Part shown: positions 52,272-60,450 of the stretch, in pieces | Position numbering within the stretch: the stretch's first letter is position 1 | Layout: each line of letters starts with the position of its first letter | Assembly (NCBI GenBank): GCA_029961685.1 | Contig: JARWKL010000004.1 | Span: forward strand, 28,463,610 to 28,527,609 | Reading direction: 5' to 3' | Origin: Aristolochia californica | Taxonomy: Eukaryota > Streptophyta > Magnoliopsida > Piperales > Aristolochiaceae | Length of the DNA: 64,000 bases | Translations under genes and position numbers: made by a program | The notes under the pieces: generated by a model | Told to the model about the DNA's origin: nothing | What the model saw: the letters and a program-made list of their open reading frames with translations, nothing else | Databases searched by the model: none

Positions 52272-52611
52272 TGGTTACGGTCCCGGATCTGACATGCGAG
52301 GAAGACGATGACGATGAATAGGAATGTGATGATTGACCTGGATCTCAAAGGGAGAATCTGTCCTGTTTACTCTGAGCTTACTCTAAATTAACTTCAAAAC
52401 TCAATGATTGTGTTTCTCACTACTCTTACCCCTTAAATAGGGTTCACCCGGTTTGGGTTTACAATAAAATATTAAAAAATACCCCTATAAATAAAATATT
52501 CCTAAAATACCCCTGTAACCTAAAACTGAAATAAAATAAAGTAAATTAAAGAAAAAAACTAAAATAATAATGCTATGCCATGCATAACATTTAATGTTAT
52601 TGTGCATAACA
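52272..52611 (-). repeat. E2 3' LTR (left border of island 2)
   Basis: 340 bp on the minus strand. The last bases on that strand are ...ACCGTAACCA, meeting the satellite at 52,271. Its 5' end holds two tandem versions of the TGTTATGCA start, separated by ~22 bp (52,583-52,611), a duplication not seen in E1 or E3. It carries TATTTAAGGGGTAAGAG. Unlike the E2 5' LTR, it keeps a ~60 bp segment (52,282-~52,345) between two GATC-containing motifs. Confidence 0.85.
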
Positions 52612-52804
52612 TTACACAACCCCTGGAAGACGAGCTTGTCCCCAAGCTCGGAAGCAGTGTCTGCGCAAGTGTCAACTGCGGTATCGGAGAGCCTCAAGCC
52701 AGCGAATAACTTCTTTTTTTTTTTAGTTGACCCGATTTGAGTTGGCCTAGGTTGACTCGGTTCTGGAAACCCGGTCTTGCACGCGACTCAGCTTCCAGTG
52801 CTGA

Positions 52805-52833
52805 TCAAATTTTCCTAACTTAGGAAAATTTGA
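52805..52833 (-). repeat. Perfect 13 bp palindrome in E2
   Basis: Arms CAAATTTTCCTA and TAGGAAAATTTG, extended by one further base pair outward, around a 3-base centre. The same palindrome, longer, stands at 55,125-55,155 in E3, and a degenerate one in E1 at ~48,653-48,680. Confidence 0.85.
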
Positions 52834-52895
52834 ATCGGGAGTCATCTTCCTCCTTCGGCGGAAATTTCGCCGATGGGTCTTTTGGGGTTTAGGGT

Positions 52896-53738
52896 TTAGG
52901 GAAATCGGAAATTTTCCTCATCCTCATGCCGAACCCAAACAGAGTGGCCGTCGGACATTGCAGGAACCTCGGCTCCTTCCCTCACGTCACCGACTAAGGA
53001 AGGTGATGGTCGTATGCCGTCCTCACGACACCATACTGTGCAGATATTTTTGCCATCTGTGTCTCCTGCTGCTCCGGCGGTGAACAACAGCCCTTGGAGG
53101 CTTTGTCGCTTGGAAATTTGCCGAGACAGTGTGCTCGCGGAAATTTTTCTAGGTCGGAATGGCTGGAAAATTTTCCCTCTCCCATTTGGAACGGAGTGTG
53201 GTTTGCCGTGAGCAGTCGAGGTTTGATTTCGGGATTTCGGAAATCTCTTCCGAAAGGGCGAGATTTCGGACTTGAGGGCGACCTGGAAACGGTCTTCCAT
53301 GGGTGTCGCCAAAGGGATTTCATGATATCCTTCCGATTTGGGACATGTTGAGTCCCCAATTTTGGAGGTCGCCGTCGCGGAATCGATGCTGGTGGATTGT
53401 GGTGCTGAAGCGTTTGGGGTGAATCTGGATTTGAGGTTTCCCCTAAATCCTCCGCAGGAGTCTCTACCGGAAGAGGAACGAAGCCGAAGCCTCGATATTA
53501 CCCTTTTTCCCGTCAGAGACAGTTTTCCATGGGATGTCTCTGTATACCTCTTCATTCGCCATAATTTAACTCCGTCAAAGATATCTTCTCCGAGGAATGC
53601 CTCTCTGTACTCCGTCGTCAGCCAATATTGCACCCAACCAACACGCCACATCTGTATTCTTTCCGGCGTGTCACCATCTTCAGCGATTTCATGGACTTGT
53701 CTGTGCATCGCCAAATATGGGTCTTCGATGGGCATCAT
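52896..53738 (-). CDS. Open frame of unknown function in E2 (280 codons)
   Basis: The longest open frame in the window. It starts 7 bases after the E2 primer-binding site on the minus strand, the position expected for the first gene of an LTR element. The first ~65 residues look protein-like (IQMWRVGWVQYWL, then EAFLGEDIFDGVKLWRMKRY), with several Trp and Tyr. The remainder is rich in Ser, Arg and Pro and has low-complexity character. No zinc knuckle, protease D-S/T-G or reverse-transcriptase motif is visible, and I do not recognise a family. E1 and E3 lack the first half; the second half matches their internal DNA without a shared open frame. It may be a captured host fragment, a degenerate gag, or a chance frame in GC-rich DNA. 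A 137-codon plus-strand frame overlaps it and is probably a shadow. Confidence 0.3.
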   Translation of the reverse strand: MMPIEDPYLAMHRQVHEIAEDGDTPERIQMWRVGWVQYWLTTEYREAFLGEDIFDGVKLWRMKRYTETSHGKLSLTGKRVISRLRLRSSSGRDSCGGFRGNLKSRFTPNASAPQSTSIDSATATSKIGDSTCPKSEGYHEIPLATPMEDRFQVALKSEISPFRKRFPKSRNQTSTAHGKPHSVPNGRGKIFQPFRPRKISASTLSRQISKRQSLQGLLFTAGAAGDTDGKNICTVWCREDGIRPSPSLVGDVREGAEVPAMSDGHSVWVRHEDEENFRFP

Positions 53739-53744
53739 GTTCCT

Positions 53745-53756
53745 ACTCTGATACCA
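53745..53756 (-). other. Primer-binding site of E2, initiator-Met tRNA type
   Basis: On the minus strand this reads TGGTATCAGAGT, one mismatch from the E1 site, two bases after the LTR end. It fixes the orientation of E2. Confidence 0.9.
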
Positions 53757-53758
53757 GT

Positions 53759-54044
53759 TGTTATGGTCCCGGATCTCAAAGGGAGAATCCGACCTATTTA
53801 CTCTAAGCTTACTCTAAATTAACTTCAATACTCAATGCTTGTGTTTCTCATTACTCTTACCCCTTAAATAGGGTTCACCCGGTTAGGGTTTCCAATAAAA
53901 TATTCTAAAAATACCACTATAAATAAAATATTGAAAAAATACCCTTATAAATAAAATATTCCTAAAAACCAATGTAACCTAAAAATGAAATAAAATAAAG
54001 TAAATTAAAGAAAACAACTAAAATAATAATTTTATGCCATGCAT
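53759..54044 (-). repeat. E2 5' LTR, truncated and internally deleted
   Basis: On the minus strand it ends ...CCGGGACCATAACA next to the primer site. It lacks the ~60 bp AGGTCAATCATC...CATGTCAGATC segment present in the E2 3' LTR. The break falls between GATCC-like repeats. Its outer end stops at TGCATGGCATAAA, so the TGTTA terminus is missing at the fusion with E3. Confidence 0.82.
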
Positions 54045-54135
54045 TGAGCCAGGTCGAGCTTCCTTCAAAGCTCAATCATCCCATTCTTATTCATCATCAT
54101 CATCTTCCTCACATGTCAGATCTGGGACTGTAACA
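54045..54135 (+). repeat. E3 5' LTR remnant (3' end only)
   Basis: Joined head to head to the E2 5' LTR. It ends ATCTGGGACTGTAACA two bases before the primer-binding site. The closest match in the window is the end of the E2 3' LTR, not the E3 3' LTR. The promoter part is missing, so E3 would have no LTR promoter of its own. Confidence 0.78.
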
Positions 54136-54137
54136 AC

Positions 54138-54149
54138 TGGTATCAGAGT
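54138..54149 (+). other. Primer-binding site of E3, initiator-Met tRNA type
   Basis: TGGTATCAGAGT, the same one-base variant as in E2, two bases after the LTR end. Confidence 0.9.
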
Positions 54150-54158
54150 GGGAACATA

Positions 54159-54572
54159 ATGGGTTATTCTATATCCCAAGAAAGATGGATTGCTATGGGA
54201 AAGGAATTTGAGGAATTATGAGCACGGTTAGATGCTTCCATTGAACATTATACAAAGGAGGAACTCGTTGCTGCAGCAAAACAAGTTACACGACCTCAAA
54301 TCTCCGACCACATATGCCCACAAGAGGTAGAAGAAGCTATCTCGGATGGGCAGAACGGCCCATGGCTGGAAAAATCAAAAAATTCGTCTCTAGAGCCGGA
54401 CGCAGAAAAGGAAAAAGGGTTATCTGCCGTGACGTTGAAATCAGTCCTTCCCTACTCATGGCAAGCCACTATTATGCATGCAGCCACACTCAGTTCTGCA
54501 TGGGAGGGGAAAAATTTCCCGGTCATTCCTATTGGAAAATATTTCCGAGAGTCTGTCTTGGAAAAATTCTAA
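54159..54572 (+). pseudogene. Broken gag-like frame of E3 (138 codons with one in-frame stop)
   Basis: The frame starts 10 bases after the primer site with the same MGYSISQERWIAMGKE opening as E1. It meets a TGA at 54,219-54,221 where E1 has CGA, then stays open to a TAA at 54,570-54,572. E1 is open across the E3 stop and stopped where E3 is open, so each copy carries a different disabling change. An ancestral frame of at least 137 codons is therefore likely. No known domain is recognised; gag identity is inferred from position. Confidence 0.5.
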
Positions 54573-54639
54573 TCGGCGAAGCCTCCAAGGGGTGCTAGTC
54601 ATCGCAGGAGCAGCACGAGACTCCATCGGCGAAAATTTT

Positions 54640-55060
54640 GCCCTGTTCGGTGACATTCCAACAAAAGAACCATCGGCGACATTCCAGCAGAAGATCGTTG
54701 GCAACATTTCTGCAGAAGACCGTCTGCGATAATTCAGCAAAAGACCCATCGGCGACATTCCGAGAGCCCTTTGTCTCGGCAACTCTCCCAGTGGTGAAGC
54801 GAAGCCCCAACGGGCTGCTCTTCACCACCGGAGAAGCAGGAGATTCCATCGGTGACATTCCGCAGACGACCGTCAATGACAATTCAGAAGAAGATCGGTC
54901 GGCGACAATTCAGCAGAAGACCTGTCGACGACATTCCAACAGAAGAACCGTCGGCGACATTCTAGCAGAAGACTGTCGGCAAAATTTTTGCAGAAGACCT
55001 TCAGCAACATTCCAGTGGAGAAGACCCATCGGCGACATTCCAGTAGATGACCAATTGGAA
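54640..55060 (+). repeat. Degenerate ~26-28 bp tandem repeat in E3
   Basis: About a dozen imperfect units built on GGCGACATTCCAGCAGAAGA are spread over ~420 bp. A stretch without clear units lies near 54,760-54,850. In one frame the units read as repeated S-A-T-F-Q-Q-K-like residues, giving a 163-codon open frame (54,638-55,129) that I regard as repeat-driven and not a gene. E2 has no such array and E1 only faint traces. Confidence 0.75.
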
Positions 55061-55124
55061 CCGCTTCAGCAATTACCGGCTCCTGCCCTGTTCAGGATTT
55101 GTTGTAGGAGGAAGAAGGGGTCCG

Positions 55125-55155
55125 ATTAAATTTTCCTAACTTAGGAAAATTTAAT
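55125..55155 (+). repeat. Perfect 14 bp palindrome with 3-base centre in E3
   Basis: Arms ATTAAATTTTCCTA and TAGGAAAATTTAAT around ACT. It lies between the repeat-rich region and the GTCGCAC module. The same element is present at matching places in E2 and, worn, in E1. Confidence 0.88.
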
Positions 55156-55359
55156 TGGCACTATCCGCTGAGTCGCACATCAGACTAGGGTTCCTGAACC
55201 GAGTCAACCCAGGTTAACTCAGACCGGCCCAAAAAAAGTTGGGCAAATAGAGGGGGGGTCATAGCTATCGCGGATGCTACTTCGGCACCGATGGAGACAT
55301 CGGGATACAAACACTATTTTCGAGCTTGAGAACAAGCTCGTCTTCCAAGGGGAGTGTAA

Positions 55360-55754
55360 TGTTATGCACGCAATAACATTATTATTTTAGTGTTTTCTTT
55401 AATTTATCTTATTTATTTCAGTTTTAGGCCACATGGGTATTTTTGGAATATTTATTTATAGGGGCATTTTTTTAATATTTTATCTTAAACCCTAACAGGG
55501 TGAACCCTATTTAAGGGGTATGAGTAATGAGAAACACAAGCATTGAAGTATTAAGAATTAGGTTAAATCTAGTGTAAAGAGGTGAGATCCGAGATTAGGG
55601 TTTTCCTTAAAAACCCACATATTTTTCATCCTCCATTGATCTTCGTCTACCCCATGTCTTCCTATTATCCCTACATTTTCTCGGAAGACCCATAACCCAT
55701 AGCAGATCCAAGATCCTCCCAAAGAATATTTGTGTCAGATCCGGGACTGTAGCA
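55360..55754 (+). repeat. E3 3' LTR (right border of island 2)
   Basis: 395 bp, TGTTATGCACGCAATAACA at the start and CTGTAGCA at the end. TATA-like TATTTAA lies at 55,508-55,514. It is preceded by CCAAGGGGAGTGTAA, the likely polypurine primer. The middle part (AGGTGAGATCCGAGATTAGGG) differs from both E1 LTRs, so it is a distinct subtype. Satellite follows directly with ATTTTTCCCGTTTAC. Confidence 0.9.
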
Positions 55755-55881
55755 ATTTTTCCCGTTTACAAAAAGCTGACCTAACATTCATAGAAGATTG
55801 TAAATTGATTTATCATGCGTAATGGGCTATATTTTTGTAAGGAGTGACTTATGGATTGGAAGTCAACACTCAGTTAAAAAT

Positions 55882-55911
55882 CCCCCCGCGCGCCCCCCCC
55901 CCCCCCCCCCC
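55882..55911 (+). repeat. C6-GCGCG-C19 expansion in a satellite monomer
   Basis: Third expansion at the same monomer position as those at 1,873 and 19,156. Here the GCC of the usual CCCCCGCC has become GCGCG. Homopolymer length is uncertain. Confidence 0.85.
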
Positions 55912-58900
55912 TTTTCCCGACGATTGCAAAACAAGATATATGAAAACTAAAAAGAGTTTACAATCCCTAAAAGTTACAAACACTTTTTGGAATTATCTCT
56001 CTCTAAATTTGTGCATTGTGCATTTCCTTTTTAGATATATAATTTTTTCTTAAATCAAAACTAGAGTTTTCACTTTCCTTTCATCTCGTAAACAAAAATA
56101 GAGATAAAATGCAAATAGATCACAACAAAATAAAATTTTAAGAATTTATGTAAGGAAATAATTTAAGTCAATAACAAATGTAAGTAAAGAAAATTTATTC
56201 ACACACCACAAGTAAACACAAAATTTTTGTTATCCAAGTTTGGGAAATTCCACTTGTCCAACCCTAATGACTTGGAATTATATAAGAAAGAGATTTTTTT
56301 ACACATGTTTTAAAAAAATGGATAGGCATGCTTGAAACATGTTAAAGATGCAAATGACCTATGGATCCAAACCTTTTAAAGAATAACATTAAATTCTCAA
56401 GTGAACGTGCAGTAGGATTTTTACCCAAGTCAAACAAACCATTATTTTGCCCATTTACACAAAGCTGACCTAACGATAATAGAAGATTGTAAAGTGATTT
56501 ATCATGCGTAACAATGTATATTTTTTTAAGGAATGACTTATGGATTGGGAGTCAACACTCTGTTAAAAATCTCTTGCCTCCCCCTTTTGCCAACGATTGC
56601 AAAACCTGATATATAAAAACCAAAAAGAGTTTACAATCACTTAAAATTACAGACACATTTTCTCCCTATATTTTTGAATTGTGCATTTCAGTTTTACATG
56701 TATATTTATTTCTTAAATCAAAACTTGAGTTTTCACTTTACCTTCATCTCGTAGAAAAAAAAAAGAGATAAAAGGCAAAATAGATCACAACAAAATGAAA
56801 CTTTTAGAGTTTATGTATGAAAATAATTTAAACCAATAACAAATATATGTAAAAAAAATTTATTCATAGACCACAAATGAACACAAAAGTTTTGTTATCC
56901 AAGTTTGGGAAATTCCACTAGTTCAACCCTATTGGCTTGGAATTTTATAAGAAAGAGATTTTTATACACATGTTTTAAAAAAAGGATATGCATGCTTCAA
57001 ACATGTTAAAAATAAAAATGACCTATGAATCCAAACCTTTTAAAGAGAATAACATTAAATTATCAAGTGAACGTGTGGTGGGATATTTACTTGAGTCAAA
57101 CAAGCCATTATTTTGCCCATTAACAAAAGCCTGACCTAATGATCATAGATGATTTTAAAGCGATTTATCATGCGTAACGGGTTATATTTTTGTAAGGAAA
57201 GACTTATGGATTGGGAGTCAACACTCAGTTAAAATTCCCCCGCCTCCCCCTTTTCCCAACGATTCCAAAATCTGATATATAAAAACTACAAAGTGTTTCT
57301 AATCCCTAAAAATTGCAGACACTTTTTTGAATTATCTCTCTCTACATTTGTGCATAATGCATTTCCATTTTAGATTACTTTTTTCTTAAATCAAAACTTG
57401 AATTTTCACTTTCCCTTCATCACGTAAACAAAAATAGAGATAAAAGGCAAATAGATCACAACAAAATGAAAATTTTTGGAAAGAATTTAAATCAATAAAA
57501 AATGTATCTAAAGAAAATTTATTTGGACACCACAAATGAACACAAAAGTTTAGTTATCCAAGTTTGGGAAATTCCACTAGTTCAACCCTTCTAGCTTGGA
57601 ATTTTGTAAGAAAGAGATTTTTCTACACATGTTTTAATAAATAGATATGGATGCTTGAAACATGTTAAAGATGAAAATGACCATTGGATCCAAACCTTTT
57701 AATGAGAATAACATTAAATTCTTAAGTGAACGTGCGATGGGATATTTACCCGAGTCAAACAAGCCATTATTTTGCCCATTTACAAAAAGCTGACCTAACA
57801 ATCATAGATGATTGGAAAGTGATTTATCATGCGTAACAAGGTATATTTTTGTAAGGAATGACTTATGGATTGGGAGTCAACACTCAATTAAAAATCCCCC
57901 GCCTCCCCCTTTTTCAGACGATTGCAAAACCAAATATATAAAAAATAAAAAGAGTTTACAATCCCTAAAAATTAAAGATACTTTTTCGAATTATCTCTCT
58001 CTGCATTTGTGCATTGAGCATTTCCATTTTAGATATATAACTTTTTCTTAAATCAAAATTTGACTTTTCACTTTTCCTTAATCTCGTAAACGAAAAAAGA
58101 GATAAATGGCAAATAGATCACAACAAAATTAAAATTTTAGAGTTTATGAAAGGAAAGAATTTATAGCAATAACAAATGTAAGTAAATAAAATTCATTCAC
58201 ACACCACAAATGAACACAAAAGTTTTGTTATCCAACTTTTGGGAAATTCCACTTGTTCAACCTTAATTGCTTGGAATTTTATAAGAAAGAGATATTTTTG
58301 CACATGTTTTAGAAAATGGATATGCATGCTTGAAACATGTTAAAGATGTAAATGATCTATAGATCCAAACCTTTTAAAGAGAATAACATTAAATTTTCAA
58401 GTGAACATGCGGTGGGATATTTTCCCAAGTCAAACAAGCCACTATTTTTCCCATTAAAAAAAAGTAGACCTAAAAATCATAGATGATAGTAAAGTTATTT
58501 ATTATGCGTAACGGGCTATATTTTTGTAAGAAATGACTTGTGGCTTGCGAGTCAACACTCAGTTAAAAATTACCAGCCTCCCCTTTTTCGCGATGATTGC
58601 AAAACTTGATATATAGAAACTTAAAAGTGTTTACAATCCCTAAAAATTATAGACACTTTTTGGAATTATCTCTCTTTACATTTTTGCATTGTGCATTTCC
58701 TTTTTAGATTTATACTTTTTTCTTAAATCAAAACTTTAGTTTCTTCTTTCCCTTCATCTTGTAAAAAAAAAAAAAAGAGATAAAATGTAAAAATAGATCA
58801 CAACAAAATGTAAATTTTAGAGTTTATGTATGGATAGAATTTAAAGTAATAACAAATGTATGTATATAAAATTTATTCACACACCACAAATGAACACAAA

Positions 58901-59739
58901 AGTTTTGTTATCCAAGTTTGGGAAATTCCACTAGTTCAATCCTAATAGCTTGCAATTTTATAAGAAAGAGATTTTTCTACTCATGTTTTAAAAAATGGAT
59001 ATGCATGCTTGAAACATATTAAAGATGCAAATGACCTATGGATCCAAACCTTTTAAAGAGAATAACATTAAATTCTCAAGTGAACGTGCGGTGGGATATT
59101 TACCCTACTCAAACAGGCCATTGTTTTGCGCATTTACAAAGACCTAACCTAACGACCATAAGTGATTGTAAAGTGATTTATCATGCGTAACGGGCTATAT
59201 TTTTGTAAGGAAAGACTTATGGATTGGGAGTCAACACTCAGTTAAAAACCCCTTTCTCCCCTTTTCCTGACTATTGCAGAACCTGATATGTAAAAACTAA
59301 AAAGAGTTTAAAATCCCTAAAAATTATAGACACTTTTTGGAATTATCTCTCTCTACATTTATGCATTGTGCATTTCCATTTTAGATGTATACTTTTTTCT
59401 TAAATCAAAACTTGACTTTTCACTTTCCCTTCATCACGTAAACAAAAAAAGAGATAAAAGGCAAATAGATCACAATAAAATAAAAATTTTAGAGTTTATG
59501 TATGGAAAGAATTTAAAGCAATAACAAATGTAAGTAAAGAAAATTTATTCACACACCACAAATGAACTCAAAAGTGTTGTTATCCAACTTTGGGAAATTC
59601 CACTAGTTCAACCCTAATGGCTTGGAATTTTACAAGAAAGTGATTTTTGTGCACATGTTTTAAAAAATGGATATGCATGCTTGAAACATGTTAAAGATTC
59701 AAATGACCAATGGATCAAAACCTTTTAAAGAGAACAACA

Positions 59740-59755
59740 TTAAATTTTACTCGAG
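59740..59755 (+). repeat. ~34 bp deletion removing the anchor motif in monomer 82
   Basis: ACATTAAATTTT is joined to ACTCGAGTCAAG. The GTGAACGTGCGGTGGGATA part is missing. The class of loss resembles the one at 3,712. Confidence 0.75.
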
Positions 59756-60399
59756 TCAAGCAAGCCATTATTTTGCCCATTTACAAAAAGCTGACCTAAT
59801 GATCATAGATCATTGTAAAGTGATTTATCATGCGTAATAGGCTATATTTTTGTAAGGATTGACTCATGGATTGGGATTCAACATTCAATTAAAAATTTCC
59901 AGTCTTCCCCTTTTCCCGACGATTGCAAAACATGATATATAAAAACTAAAGAGAGTTTACAATACCTAAAAATTACAGACACTTTTGGAATTATCTCTTT
60001 CTACATTTTAGAATTATGCATTTCCAATTTAGATATATATTTTTTTCTTAAATTCACACTTGAGTTTTCACTTTCCCTTCATATCGTAAACAAAAAAAGA
60101 GATAAAAGGCAAATAGATCACAACAAAATGAAAATTTTAGAGTTTAAGTATGGAAAGAATTTAAAGCAATAACAAATGTAAGGAAGGAAAATTTATTCAC
60201 ACACCACAAATGAACACAAAAGTTTTGTTTTCCATGTTTAGGAAATTCCACTAGCTTAACCCTATTAGCTTGGAATTTTACAAGAAAGATATTTTTCTAC
60301 ACTTGTTTTAAAAAATTCATATGCATGCTTGAAACATATTAAAGATGCAAATGACCTATTGATCCAAAACTATTTAAAGAGAATAACATTAAATTCTCA

Positions 60400-60450
60400 A
60401 GTGAACCCGTTTAAAAAAAGTTGACCAAACGATCATATATGATTAACGGC
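60400..60450 (+). repeat. Double deletion in monomer 83
   Basis: AAGTGAACCC joins GTTTAAAAAAAGTTGACC, losing the anchor and AACAAGCC parts. Shortly after, CATATATGATT joins AACGGCTTATATT, losing GTAAAGTGATTTATC. The anchors around it (59,091 and 61,019) are 1,928 apart for three monomers. Confidence 0.7.

Larger units (their letters stand above)
52272..54044 (-). mobile_element. Non-autonomous LTR retroelement E2, minus strand, 5' LTR truncated
   Basis: Read on the minus strand: 5' LTR 54,044-53,759, which has lost its first few bases; primer-binding site 53,756-53,745; internal region with a 280-codon open frame; conserved module and palindrome; purine tract before 52,612; 3' LTR 52,611-52,272. 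It is related to E1 and E3 in LTR ends, in the CAAGCTCG/TCTTCCA segment before the 3' LTR and in much of the 3' internal half. Its 5' internal part differs from the MGYSISQ segment of E1 and E3. No polymerase or integrase is encoded. It meets E3 head to head at ~54,044. Confidence 0.85.
54045..55754 (+). mobile_element. Non-autonomous LTR retroelement E3, plus strand, 5' LTR reduced to ~91 bp
   Basis: Order: 5' LTR remnant 54,045-54,135; primer site 54,138-54,149; broken gag-like frame; repeat-rich internal region (54,640-55,060); palindrome and module (55,125-55,230); purine tract; 3' LTR 55,360-55,754. The remnant of the 5' LTR (CTCAATCATCCC, then ATTCATCATCATCATC) resembles the end of the E2 LTR. 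The complete 3' LTR instead has the E1-type end (AGATCCTCCCAAAGAAT). The two LTRs of E3 are therefore of different subtypes, which points to a recombinant. No polymerase or integrase is encoded. Confidence 0.82.

Noticed and set aside
52888..52901. Two TTTAGGG units, as in plant telomeres
   Set aside because: Only two units, inside an LTR element internal region. Too short to be an interstitial telomere tract; at most weak support for a plant source.
53338..53751. 137-codon plus-strand frame opposite the E2 frame
   Set aside because: It overlaps the minus-strand frame, runs antisense to the element and ends in its primer-binding site, so it is a shadow frame.
54638..55129. 163-codon plus-strand frame in E3
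   Set aside because: It is produced by the ~27 bp degenerate repeat (a multiple of three keeps the frame open), and a similar frame exists on the other strand.
47134..55754. Autonomous retrotransposon or integrated pararetrovirus
   Set aside because: No protease, reverse transcriptase, RNase H, integrase, movement or coat protein motif is visible in any frame of the two islands.
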